Shown piece after piece: positions 34,278 through 41,724 of a stretch of DNA of 64,000 bases; position 1 is the stretch's first letter, and each line of letters starts with the position of its first letter. The notes beneath the pieces are model-generated. The model ran no database searches. It was given only the letters and a program-made list of their open reading frames with translations, and was not told the origin of the DNA. The stretch comes from Microbacterium oxydans. Its GTDB lineage: Bacteria > Actinomycetota > Actinomycetes > Actinomycetales > Microbacteriaceae. Position numbers and translations under genes: made by a program. The DNA lies in assembly GCF_026559675.1 (NCBI RefSeq), contig NZ_CP092891.1:620001-684000 (forward strand). Direction: 5' to 3'.

Positions 34278-35385
34278 CGGCCGGTTGGATCCGAAGACGG
34301 GACGCCAGCTGCCCGATGGTATCCGCTATCGCGCTGATCGCAACAAGTACCAAGTGCGTGTGTGGGCTGTCGGTATCGGCGGTGAGGTGCGAGAACGTAG
34401 CTTTCTCGTCGGATCTCTCGCGGAAGCGAAACGCCTGCGCGCGGAGGTGCAATCGAGCGTTCGCCCCGACGGAGCCATGACCCTTGACGCCTGGCACGCC
34501 CGATATTGGCCGACCATCGACGCCGGTGTACGCCCTGCGACAGCACGTGCCTATGACGTTGCCTGGCGTAAGCGCGTGAAGCCGTGGCTCGGGCATCGAA
34601 AGATCGAAACGATCACAGTCGGTGATATCGAGCAAGCGGTCAACGGCTGGGATGGCTCCGCTTCGACGCGAAATGACGCGTTGTCCATGCTTAGCAGGCT
34701 GCTGGATGGTGCGGCACGTGCGCATGTCATCGCAGCCAACTCGGCTCGGCTTGTGCGTCGGCCTCGCGACGAGCGTGCTCAAAGTGTGCGATCGCGAGCA
34801 CTCTCAGTGTCCGAGGTTCGGATCATGCTCGATGCTGTGGAAGCTGGACCGTATCGCGCCTATCTCGCAGTCCTCGTGTACACAGGAATGCGAGCGGGAG
34901 AAGCCGGCGCTCTTCGCGTCGAGGATATCGAGGTCCCCGGACGAGTAATCCATGTACGCCGCAACTTCTCGATGGGGCGCTCGGGGACGAGGATCGAGCA
35001 AAGTCCGAAGAGTCACAAGGAGCGGACCGTACCCCTGCCTCAGGCGCTCCTCCCGTACGTGGAAGAAGCCATCAACGGCAAGCGCCGAAGCGACCTGGCG
35101 TTCTCGGGACCACGAGGCGGAGCGCTCAACCCATCGAACGTGCGTCGAGCCGTGGATTGGGATGCCCTGCGGCGGAAGCTCGATCGCCCGGAGCTACGTA
35201 TTCACGATCTCCGCCACACCTTGGCGACCCTCCTGTTTGACGCAGGAGCCGCAGCCAACGATGTACAGGCAATTCTCGGGCACTCATCGCTGCAGGTCAC
35301 CGAACGCTACAGCCGGGCGCGGGCCGACGTGGCACTGCGAGCGAACGCAGCACTCGACTCACTTACATGGACGGAGGAATCATGA
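34267..35385 (+). CDS. int: Tyrosine integrase (372 aa)
   Basis: A phage-type integrase with an N-terminal arm-binding region, a core-binding SAM-like domain (about 70-165) and a catalytic domain. The active-site set is complete: Arg209 (TGMRAGEAGAL), Lys near 248 (SPKSHKERTVPL), His313-x-x-Arg316 (HDLRHT), His339 (ILGHSSLQVTERY) and Tyr348. GTG 34267 is chosen because the longer frame reads through the excisionase gene. It catalyses recombination at the tRNA-Phe att sites. Confidence 0.92.
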   Translation: MSSDGRLDPKTGRQLPDGIRYRADRNKYQVRVWAVGIGGEVRERSFLVGSLAEAKRLRAEVQSSVRPDGAMTLDAWHARYWPTIDAGVRPATARAYDVAWRKRVKPWLGHRKIETITVGDIEQAVNGWDGSASTRNDALSMLSRLLDGAARAHVIAANSARLVRRPRDERAQSVRSRALSVSEVRIMLDAVEAGPYRAYLAVLVYTGMRAGEAGALRVEDIEVPGRVIHVRRNFSMGRSGTRIEQSPKSHKERTVPLPQALLPYVEEAINGKRRSDLAFSGPRGGALNPSNVRRAVDWDALRRKLDRPELRIHDLRHTLATLLFDAGAAANDVQAILGHSSLQVTERYSRARADVALRANAALDSLTWTEES

Positions 35386-36029
35386 CCATTGTGTGGCAGA
35401 GATTCAAGGAAGGGACGTTGCTCGCGCTGCGCGCGGATCGCCTTCCGCGCACCGTATGGGGATCGAACTTGCGAGCGTTTCTCCCGCGATCCAGATGGCA
35501 GGACCTCAGTCGCCGTACCGCCGAGCGGGCTGGCCAGGAGTGCGAGGTGTGTGGGCGCGGCGCAGAGGGCGGATCTGGCCTCGACTGCAACGAGATGTGG
35601 GAATTCATCGATTCGAATGGTGCGCACGTGCAGCGTCTCATTGGAGTGATCGCCATGTGCGAGGGGTGTCACCTCACCCAGCACTCGGGGCGTGCGGATA
35701 ACAACGGACGGTTCGAGGACGTGATGATGGTTCTCATGCACGTGAATCGCTGGACCCTCCGACGTGCGATGCAGGACTTCGACGCTTCGGTTGCAGAGTT
35801 CAAGGAGAGATCGCAATTCGTATGGGACTTGGACTTGGGCGTACTCACCGGATGGATCGAGCTCCCCGGTGAGACGGGGTTGTTGGTCCCTGCGGATCGT
35901 CGTGGTCTGCTGGGCAACTCCTACACCAAGACTCGTGCCGAAATCCGCCCCGTGTTCAACGGTGATGTCCCGGCCAGCGCTTGGGAGTGGGACGAGCGAC
36001 TTTCACTGATGCAGAAGGACGCGAGATGA
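35382..36029 (+). CDS. HNH-like zinc-ribbon protein lacking first His (215 aa)
   Basis: Cys54-x-x-Cys57 (ECEVCG) and Cys93-x-x-Cys96-His97 (MCEGCHLTQHSGRA) match a family common on mobile elements in which the first motif normally reads Cys-His-Glu before Trp. Here it is Asp-Cys-Asn-Glu (LDCNEMWEF), so the general-base His of an HNH nuclease is Asn70. The C-terminal half carries no known motif. It follows the integrase with a four-base overlap and an RBS ggaggaat, so it is translated with it. Nuclease activity is doubtful; a zinc-binding DNA-contact role is possible. Confidence 0.75.
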   Translation: MTIVWQRFKEGTLLALRADRLPRTVWGSNLRAFLPRSRWQDLSRRTAERAGQECEVCGRGAEGGSGLDCNEMWEFIDSNGAHVQRLIGVIAMCEGCHLTQHSGRADNNGRFEDVMMVLMHVNRWTLRRAMQDFDASVAEFKERSQFVWDLDLGVLTGWIELPGETGLLVPADRRGLLGNSYTKTRAEIRPVFNGDVPASAWEWDERLSLMQKDAR

Positions 36030-36379
36030 GCGGTGCCGAAGCGTACTCCGGAACCAGTGCTTGGAGGCTTTTCCGTGTGCTCGCAGGGGACAAGCTCCTC
36101 TGGCTCTGCGTTGTGGACTCTGAGCTGCGGACGTACGTCTACATCCCCGATTCTGGGTGCTTCCACCCCAACAACGGCGTCTACGTCGACTTCGTGTGGG
36201 ACAACGAACTTAACTACGTGCCCATCAGCGTCGAAGATGCGCTCGTCCTGATCGCGGCACGTGTCGGAGCTTTGCCCACTGAACTGACGGCAAGCCAGCG
36301 CAAGCGCTATCTGACCGTCGGATCGCTCGGTGTCGAGGAAGCTTTTGCCCACGTCGAGCGGCACGGCGGGAGAGGGTGA
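36026..36379 (+). CDS. AICE protein of unknown function (117 aa)
   Basis: A soluble protein of 117 residues with an aromatic, beta-prone centre (LLWLCVVDSELRTYVYIPD, YVDFVWDNELNYVPISVED) and a helical tail. I recognise no family. The ATG overlaps the stop of the HNH-like gene by four bases and makes it the last gene of the transfer/integration operon. It may be a dedicated partner of the HNH-like protein, by position only. Confidence 0.7.
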   Translation: MSGAEAYSGTSAWRLFRVLAGDKLLWLCVVDSELRTYVYIPDSGCFHPNNGVYVDFVWDNELNYVPISVEDALVLIAARVGALPTELTASQRKRYLTVGSLGVEEAFAHVERHGGRG

Positions 36380-36678
36380 CTCCAAGCCGGACTCTTGACG
36401 GCGCACGATACTCTTGGAGTGCGGACCCGCCCAGTGAACACTGGTCAACGGGTCCAGCTTCTTTTCGGGCGGATGCCGCGAGTATCTCTGAACCTCCAAA
36501 TGCTGGCGGGATCGCGCCCTACGGGGAGAAGTCACCCATCAAGGTTGGACTGCGTCAGCCAAATACCCGCGCTGGGATGGCTTGACGAAACGCTCCGATC
36601 TGGGCGTTTGACACGCGAGCCGTGACTCGTGGCTTACCTTAGGGGCATGCGGGCAAGCGCTTCAGACGGGGGTATCCA
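36380..36678. other. Non-coding gap before AlbA_2 gene
   Basis: Besides the palindrome, it holds TACCTT (36635-36640), six bases and ATG 36647. That opens a 13-codon frame (MRASASDGGIHCE) overlapping the TTG start of the AlbA_2 gene. It may be a leaderless leader frame. Confidence 0.35.
36431..36444. promoter_or_regulatory. Perfect inverted repeat CCAGTG-AA-CACTGG
   Basis: A 6-bp perfect inverted repeat with a 2-bp spacer in the 300-bp gap between the integrase operon and the AlbA_2 gene. It looks like a dimeric repressor site; no regulator for it is obvious in the element. Confidence 0.4.
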
Positions 36679-38010
36679 TTGCGAGTAGGCGGCAGTCCGT
36701 TCTCTGACGCGGCAACAGGAAACCTAGTCAAGACACGAAACGACGAGGGTGTTCTTCATGTCGTGACGCGCGAGAGTTCGACGAAGGAGTTCAAGGAGAA
36801 CTTCACTTGGGGATCTATCGGTCTGTATGCGCGCACGATGGCGGCCTTCGCCAACGCGCGAGGGGGCTACATCTTCTTCGGGATCACAGACAATCCGCGC
36901 ACTGTAGTCGGGCTGTCGGGCAAGGGAAGATCGAGCTTCGACAACCTCGATCAAGCCAAGCTCACCGCGGCGCTCAATGAGCTCTTCTCCCCAGAAATCC
37001 ACTGGTCTCTCGGATTGATCGATTTGCCAGACGGTCCATCCATCGGCGTCATCTATACCTTCGAGTCGGAAGATAAGCCGCTTCTCGCGAGGAAGAGCTA
37101 CCAGCAACAGAACGCGAAGATCTCCGAAGGTGACATCTTCTACAGGTACAACTCTCGTTCCCAGAAGATTCGGTTCCCGGAGCTGAAACGAGTGCTGGAG
37201 GAGGCGAAGGCACGAGATCAAAGGGCCATGATGAGCCACTTCGAAGCTCTCGTCAGGGCGGGAGCAAGCAACGCCGCAGTGTTGGACTTCTCCGAGAACA
37301 CACTGCAGGGGCCCACCGGGCAAAAGGTCCTCATCGATGAGAAGCTGCTCGATCAAATTTCCTTCATCAAGGAGGGGCAGTTCGTTGAAGTTGGTGGGGC
37401 GCCAACGCTGAAACTAGTTGGCGAGCTGCAACCGGCCACAGCAATCACGATAGGCACGGAACGCGTGGTCCGTACGGCTCTCTCTAGCGACGATGTGCTC
37501 TACGACTTCCTTGGCCGGCTGAACGTGGGAAGCCCGGAACAGTACATCCGTCAGACAGCGACAGGACCCACCGGCTTCCTTCCGGTCCAGTTCTATCGTG
37601 CGCTCGCGGGTATGTCCCACGAAGAGCTTCTTGAGTACGTCGAGGGAATAGCAACGCGATCCCCGGCAAAACGCAAACTCATTGACCGGCTAACCAGCGG
37701 CGACGACATGAGATTCGACCCGCCGGCGACGGGGTCGCAGTACGCTTCGACCGTGCAGCGCAGGGGATACTACGAGCAGCTCTTGTCAGGTCAGATCGAT
37801 GAGATATCGTTGGCGACTCCTCGCGATACACAGCGGTTTCTGGAAGCAATCAAGAGCCTCGACGATGATCAGATCCGTTCTGATGTCGAGAAGCTGTTGA
37901 AGCTCATGACTGCTAGCTTCGATTCCTACTACGCCACCGAAGCCAATGTCGCCGATGCGCTTCGCCGCGCAGCCTGTCGAGTGGACAGCGCAATGTTCGG
38001 GGCCGCGTAG
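36679..38010 (+). CDS. AlbA_2 (Schlafen-type) DNA-binding domain protein (up to 443 aa)
   Basis: Residues 30-165 fit the AlbA_2/Schlafen fold: ESSTKEFKENFTWGSIGLYA, AFANARGGYIFFGITDNPRT, then GDIFYRYNSRSQKIRFPEL. The remaining 280 residues are helical and unassigned. AlbA_2 proteins are found as regulators and as parts of anti-phage systems. The start is uncertain: TTG 36679 has ggggg upstream, while GTG 36763 lies directly before the conserved domain. It sits alone next to attR, a usual cargo position, in an operon of its own. Confidence 0.8.
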   Translation: MRVGGSPFSDAATGNLVKTRNDEGVLHVVTRESSTKEFKENFTWGSIGLYARTMAAFANARGGYIFFGITDNPRTVVGLSGKGRSSFDNLDQAKLTAALNELFSPEIHWSLGLIDLPDGPSIGVIYTFESEDKPLLARKSYQQQNAKISEGDIFYRYNSRSQKIRFPELKRVLEEAKARDQRAMMSHFEALVRAGASNAAVLDFSENTLQGPTGQKVLIDEKLLDQISFIKEGQFVEVGGAPTLKLVGELQPATAITIGTERVVRTALSSDDVLYDFLGRLNVGSPEQYIRQTATGPTGFLPVQFYRALAGMSHEELLEYVEGIATRSPAKRKLIDRLTSGDDMRFDPPATGSQYASTVQRRGYYEQLLSGQIDEISLATPRDTQRFLEAIKSLDDDQIRSDVEKLLKLMTASFDSYYATEANVADALRRAACRVDSAMFGAA

Positions 38011-38347
38011 GTCGATGCTGCGTCCTTGGTCGGACATGATCAAGTCTGGCAACGCGCTGTAGGCGCAGCCCTCGTAGCGGCGGCGGTCCCGCAAGACGAT
38101 GTGACATGGTTCAGGTGCGTTGGAGAGTACGAAGTAGCGGAGCAACCTCTCGTTCCTTCCTTGGAACGAGATCCTCGTTAAGGCAGCCCACCGCGAGCGC
38201 TTCTGGCGCGCTACCGGCACAAAACCGGCACAAGCTCCATGTCGAGGGCGTTTTGTCTCGCTGTGCTCGCTCAACGTCCGGGAATTCCACGCGCTTAACG
38301 ACCGGGCCGGATAGCCCAAGGAGCGGTTCAGAAACCGCTTCTCACCA
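38011..38347. other. Non-coding right end of AICE
   Basis: No supported gene in about 340 bases. It holds the right arm-type repeat (38210-38231) and a degenerate REP-like copy (38248-38276, gcgttttgtctcgctgtgct and on) also found at 42.7-42.9 kb. Confidence 0.6.
38210..38231. repeat. Candidate integrase arm site, right
   Basis: A 22-bp sequence with two ACCGGCAC units, one base different from 25651-25672, about 115 bases inside attR. Confidence 0.5.
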
Positions 38348-38461
38348 GGGCAAAGCAAAACCCCCGCCATGTAGAAGCTAGGCGAGGGTTTCTGGGCTGA
38401 TTGTAATGATCAGCCTTGTGGCTCCGACCGGCATCGATCCGGTGACCTTTCGATTTTCAGT
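38348..38461. other. attR: 114-bp direct repeat overlapping tRNA-Phe 3' part
   Basis: Matches attL with one mismatch. It spans the terminator hairpin and tRNA-Phe from the discriminator to the anticodon loop. The identity stops at 38461, where the tRNA continues with chromosomal sequence. Confidence 0.92.
38358..38391 (-). terminator. tRNA operon terminator hairpin
   Basis: Stem aaacccccgcc (38358-38368) with ggcgagggttt (38381-38391), one mismatch, 12-base loop. Read on the minus strand it is followed by T-rich sequence. A duplicate is in attL. Confidence 0.75.
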
Positions 38462-38491
38462 CGAACGCTCTACCAACTGAGCTACAGAGCC
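38419..38491 (-). tRNA. tRNA-Phe (GAA)
   Basis: 73 bases: acceptor GGCTCTG paired to CGGAGCC (one G-U), D-stem GCTC...GAGC, anticodon loop CTGAAAA with GAA, T-arm CCGG...CCGG with TCGATGC-type loop, discriminator A, no encoded CCA. It is intact and serves as the AICE target. Confidence 0.95.
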
Positions 38492-38560
38492 GCGCGACTG
38501 GCGAACCTGTCGCGTCCTAGACGAAGAGCCCTCTCCGAAGAAAGAGCTCGTCGCACGGAG

Positions 38561-38634
38561 CGACCCTGACGGGACTTGAACCCGCGACCTCCGCCGTGAC
38601 AGGGCGGCACGCTAACCAACTGCGCTACAGGGCC
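38561..38634 (-). tRNA. tRNA-Asp (GTC)
   Basis: 74 bases: acceptor GGCCCTG with CAGGGTC (one G-U), anticodon loop CTGTCAC with GTC, T-loop TTCAAGT, discriminator G. No CCA encoded. Confidence 0.95.
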
Positions 38635-38663
38635 ATACTTGTTTTCAATTGTACCGGAAGGTG

Positions 38664-38736
38664 TGACCCCAACGGGATTCGAACCCGTGCTACCGCCGTG
38701 AAAGGGCGGCGTCCTAGGCCGCTAAACGATGGGGCC
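38664..38736 (-). tRNA. tRNA-Glu (TTC)
   Basis: 73 bases: acceptor GGCCCCA with TGGGGTC (one G-U), anticodon loop CTTTCAC with TTC, T-loop TTCGAAT, discriminator A. First of the three-tRNA minus-strand cluster Glu-Asp-Phe. Confidence 0.95.
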
Positions 38737-38771
38737 GAGTCAGTCCCGGGGGACTTCCTTGCCGACGCTCA

Positions 38772-38777
38772 AGCATA
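38772..38777 (-). promoter_or_regulatory. Possible -10 TATGCT of tRNA operon
   Basis: TATGCT on the minus strand, 35 bases upstream of tRNA-Glu. No clear -35 at 17 bases. Confidence 0.4.
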
Positions 38778-38924
38778 AGGGATGATTCGGGCAAATCGCG
38801 AATCGAGGGCGCGGCGCCTACCCCCGGGCGTGTTTCGGGAGGACGATGGAGTGATCACGAGTGTCGCCATGGACCCCCGATCCGCCCTGGTGCGGATGTG
38901 AAAGTTGTTGTTAGTGTGGCATTT

Positions 38925-38951
38925 GTGAAACCGGCGGAAGGGGCCGTGTGA
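38925..38951 (+). CDS. Possible 8-residue leader MKPAEGAV
   Basis: TAGTGT (38912-38917), seven bases, then GTG 38925. The frame ends with TGA 38949-38951 overlapping the GTG start of the peptidase gene. It covers the peptidase RBS and might be a translationally coupled leader; chance is possible. Confidence 0.25.
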   Translation: MKPAEGAV

Positions 38952-40324
38952 ACGACGACCAGAACACTCTGGATGCTGCGGTTGCCGCGGCTTCAGACGA
39001 TTGCGGCTGCGCGCCCAGCCCGGCGGAAAGCCGTGCCTTCAGCAAGGAAGGCGTCAGCAGGCGCGGTGCTCTCGGCATCGGCGTGCTCAGCGTCGTCGCG
39101 CTCAGCGCCTTCGGCATCTCCAACGGCGTCTCCGCCGCCTACGCGGCCTCGTACCCGAGCTGGGACGACGTGCAGCGCGCGAAGCGCAGCGAGGCGGCCA
39201 AGTCGGCAGAGGTCTCCCGCATCGAGGGGCTCATCCAGTCGCTGACCCAGAAGGTCGCCGAGACCCAGGCGGCCGCGAAGGCGGCGTCCGAGGAGTTCTA
39301 CGACGCCCAGCAGAAGTTCTTCGCCGCAGCCACCCAGGCGGACAGCCTCCAGGCGAAGGCCGACGAGCAGTCCGCGAAGGCGGACGAGTCCGCGAAGAAG
39401 GCCGGACAGGTCGCCGCACAGCTCTACCGCAACGGCGGTGACGACACCTCGCTCGAGCTGTTCTTCACCGGTTCCGCGAACAACGCCGACGAGCTGCTGG
39501 CTCGGCTCGGCACCATGGACAAGCTCTTCGAGTACAACCAGTCGGTGTACGACGACGCTGTCGCCGCTCGGAACTCCGCGCAGTCGCTCAGCGACCAGGC
39601 CGTGGTCGCCCGCGACGAGCGCGACCGGCTGCAGAAGATCGCCGAGGAGAAGATGGTCGTCGCGCAGCAGGCTGCCGACGCCGCCCAGGCCGCGCTCGAC
39701 GAGCAGTCGGCGAACCTCGCCACGATGCAGGCGCAGCTCGCCGCTCTCAAGGATGCGACCGCCAAGACGGTCGAAGGCTACAAGGCCGGCGTCATCCTCG
39801 CGGAGAAGCGGCGCAAGGAGCGCGAAGCACGCGAGGCCGCAGCAGCCGCAGCCGGCGGCGGTGGAGGCGGCGGTGGCGGAGGCGGCGGAGGAGGCTCCCA
39901 GGGAACGGGTGGCTGGTGCCGTCCTCATGGCGGCGGCAAGAGCTCGGGCTACGGTCCTCGCTCGCAGCAGTGCGGCCCCCAGGGATGCTCGTCCAGCTTC
40001 CACTACGGCACCGACTTCGCGAACGGCTGCGGTGCGGCGATCTACGCCGCGCAGTCCGGCACTGTCGACTACGCGGGCTACAACGGCGGCTACGGCAACT
40101 ACATCCGCATCCAGCACGGCGGCGGCATCGGCACCGGCTACGCGCACATCCGCGACGGCGGCATCCAGGTGCGCTCGGGCCAGTGGGTCCGCTCCGGCCA
40201 GATCATCGCCTACGCGGGGAACACCGGTCGCTCGTTCGGCTGCCACCTGCACTTCGAGGTCTACGTGAACGGCAGCGCCGTCAACCCGGTGCAGTTCCTC
40301 GGTCGGCACGGCGTCTCCGCCTGA
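38948..40324 (+). CDS. Secreted coiled-coil M23 peptidase (458 aa)
   Basis: It begins with a 45-residue hydrophilic N-region with Cys (CGCAPSP), then a twin-arginine-like SRRGALGIGVLSVVALSAFG signal. A long coiled coil (about residues 75-295) follows, a run of some 14 Gly, then the LytM/M23 domain with HYGTDF (about 352) and HLHFE (about 432). It resembles RipA/NlpC- or EnvC-like septal hydrolases, in which the coiled coil controls access to the catalytic domain. GTG 38948 has ggaagggg upstream. It lies just outside the AICE and tRNA cluster. Confidence 0.88.
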   Translation: MNDDQNTLDAAVAAASDDCGCAPSPAESRAFSKEGVSRRGALGIGVLSVVALSAFGISNGVSAAYAASYPSWDDVQRAKRSEAAKSAEVSRIEGLIQSLTQKVAETQAAAKAASEEFYDAQQKFFAAATQADSLQAKADEQSAKADESAKKAGQVAAQLYRNGGDDTSLELFFTGSANNADELLARLGTMDKLFEYNQSVYDDAVAARNSAQSLSDQAVVARDERDRLQKIAEEKMVVAQQAADAAQAALDEQSANLATMQAQLAALKDATAKTVEGYKAGVILAEKRRKEREAREAAAAAAGGGGGGGGGGGGGGSQGTGGWCRPHGGGKSSGYGPRSQQCGPQGCSSSFHYGTDFANGCGAAIYAAQSGTVDYAGYNGGYGNYIRIQHGGGIGTGYAHIRDGGIQVRSGQWVRSGQIIAYAGNTGRSFGCHLHFEVYVNGSAVNPVQFLGRHGVSA

Positions 40325-40354
40325 GCCACGAGTTCACGACACACGACACAACGA

Positions 40355-40390
40355 AAGACCCCCGGGCCGCTCTGCGGAACCGGGGGTCTT
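40355..40390. terminator. Bidirectional terminator
   Basis: An 11-bp perfect stem (40355-40365 with 40380-40390) and 14-base loop between the convergent peptidase and ppa genes. Confidence 0.8.
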
Positions 40391-40407
40391 GTCTACCGCT
40401 CAGCGGG

Positions 40408-40899
40408 TCAGTGGCCCTGCTCGCCGAAACGGACGATCGCCTCGTCGAGGATGCGCTGCGCCTCGGCGGCGTCGCCCCACTCGTCGACCTTGACCCACTT
40501 GTTGGGCTCGAGGTCCTTGTAGTGCTCGAAGAAGTGCGAGATCTCCTTCTTCGTGTACTCGGCGATGTCGTCGATGTCCTGGATGTGAGCCCAGCGCGGG
40601 TCCTTCGACAGCACGGCGACCAGCTTGTCGTCGCCGCCGGCCTCGTCGCTCATCTTGAGCACGGCCACGGGACGGACCTCGACGACGACGCCCGGGTAGA
40701 TGGCGTGGTCGAGGAGCACCAGCACGTCGAGCGGGTCGCCGTCCTCGCCGAGCGTGTTGTCGAAGTAGCCGTAGTCGGCCGGGTAGCCGAACGTCGTGTA
40801 GAGCACGCGGTCGAGGTGCACTCGCCCGGTCTCGTGGTCGACCTCGTACTTCACGCGGCTGCCGCGCGGGATCTCGATGACGGCGTCGTGTGCGCCCAT
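40408..40899 (-). CDS. ppa: Inorganic pyrophosphatase (163 aa)
   Basis: Family I soluble pyrophosphatase: Lys/Glu active residues in RGSRVKYEVDHETGR, RVLYTTFGYPADYGYFDNTL and the signature EDGDPLDVLVLLD with its metal Asp. It hydrolyses PPi in the cytosol and drives biosynthetic reactions. Normal length for the family. The ATG has aggaaaag-type sequence upstream. Confidence 0.95.
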   Translation of the reverse strand: MGAHDAVIEIPRGSRVKYEVDHETGRVHLDRVLYTTFGYPADYGYFDNTLGEDGDPLDVLVLLDHAIYPGVVVEVRPVAVLKMSDEAGGDDKLVAVLSKDPRWAHIQDIDDIAEYTKKEISHFFEHYKDLEPNKWVKVDEWGDAAEAQRILDEAIVRFGEQGH

Positions 40900-40982
40900 G
40901 CGTGTGCTCCTCAGGAAAAGTTCGGTTGGATGCCGCGGACTAGCCTACCCGCGGCGCTCCCACACCCGCGGGCAGCGACCGC

Positions 40983-41645
40983 TCAGGTTCCGCTGTCGAC
41001 CGTCGGCTCCGGGGTGCTGTCGCGCTTCCGGAGGAGGCGGTTGATCAGGCGGCTCGCCGGGCCGCTCAGCACGAGGAGGAACAGGCCGGCATACCCGTTG
41101 GGCGATGCGGCGACCGCGATCGCCAGCGCGCCGGAGAACAGGACGATCGCGGCCAGGTCGCCGATCGCCCCGGCGCGGATCGTGGAGGCCGACACCGTCC
41201 CGAGCTCGCGGTGACGTGACAGGTAGAGCCACCCGGCGAGCGTAGTGACCTGGGTCATGATCAACGTGCCGATGTAGACCACGGCCTGGAGCGGGTCGTT
41301 GTCCATCTGCCCGATCATCGCGGTGGGGACCGGCAGCCAGACGATGGTCGCCATCCACGCGACATTGATCCACAGCAGCGGCGGGGTGATCCACTCCACG
41401 TCGCGATACTGCCGGTGGTGCCCCATCCAGAACGTCGCGATGAGCAGGAAGCTGAGCCCGAAGCTGAGCAGCTGGCCCGAGTGCTCGTCCAGGAACTCGG
41501 CCGTGCTCATGCGGCCGGACGCCGCCTCGGAGACGGACTCCATCAGCGGGAGGATCAGCAGCGTCATGGCGATCGCGACGACGGCGTCGACGAACGCCTT
41601 GAATCTCTCGGTTCGGAACGGCCTCGAGCGCGGGTCATCGGTCAC
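40983..41645 (-). CDS. TMEM175/DUF1211-family membrane protein (220 aa)
   Basis: Six predicted membrane segments. The first carries the family start RFKAFVDAVVAIAMTLLIL, where Phe-Val-Asp stands for the Phe-Ser-Asp signature of TMEM175-type potassium channels. Bacterial members are small K+-permeable channels. The GTG at 41645 has TATCCT six bases before it, which sets the start; 12 further residues up to 41681 are open but not needed. It is divergent from tilS. Confidence 0.8.
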   Translation of the reverse strand: MTDDPRSRPFRTERFKAFVDAVVAIAMTLLILPLMESVSEAASGRMSTAEFLDEHSGQLLSFGLSFLLIATFWMGHHRQYRDVEWITPPLLWINVAWMATIVWLPVPTAMIGQMDNDPLQAVVYIGTLIMTQVTTLAGWLYLSRHRELGTVSASTIRAGAIGDLAAIVLFSGALAIAVAASPNGYAGLFLLVLSGPASRLINRLLRKRDSTPEPTVDSGT

Positions 41646-41651
41646 GGCGTC

Positions 41652-41657
41652 AGGATA
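41652..41657 (-). promoter_or_regulatory. -10 hexamer TATCCT, leaderless start
   Basis: On the minus strand TATCCT is followed by six bases and GTG at 41645. Confidence 0.6.
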
Positions 41658-41712
41658 GACCCGCCTGCACGCTCGTCGCACTCTCGAGACAGCGGGGGAC
41701 GGGACGGTGCCC

Positions 41713-41718
41713 TAGCGT
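41713..41718 (+). promoter_or_regulatory. -10 hexamer TAGCGT, leaderless start of tilS
   Basis: TAGCGT, six bases (GGACCC), GTG at 41725. Confidence 0.65.
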
Positions 41719-41724
41719 GGACCC

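Larger units (their letters stand above)
25434..38461. mobile_element. Integrated actinomycete ICE (AICE, pSAM2-like) in tRNA-Phe
   Basis: It is bounded by 114-bp direct repeats and sits at the 3' part of tRNA-Phe. Inside are FtsK/TraB-type translocase, RepSA-like initiator, excisionase and tyrosine integrase genes in the usual AICE order. There is no relaxase or type IV secretion gene, which fits septal double-stranded DNA transfer. Base use is visibly less GC-rich than in flanking genes. Cargo genes lie at both arms: a methyltransferase/nuclease cassette on the left and HNH-like and AlbA_2 genes on the right. Confidence 0.9.

Noticed and set aside
36608..36640. TTGACA and TACCTT as a promoter of the AlbA_2 gene
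   Set aside because: The two boxes are 21 bases apart, too far for a normal promoter, so I did not list the pair; TACCTT alone is noted.
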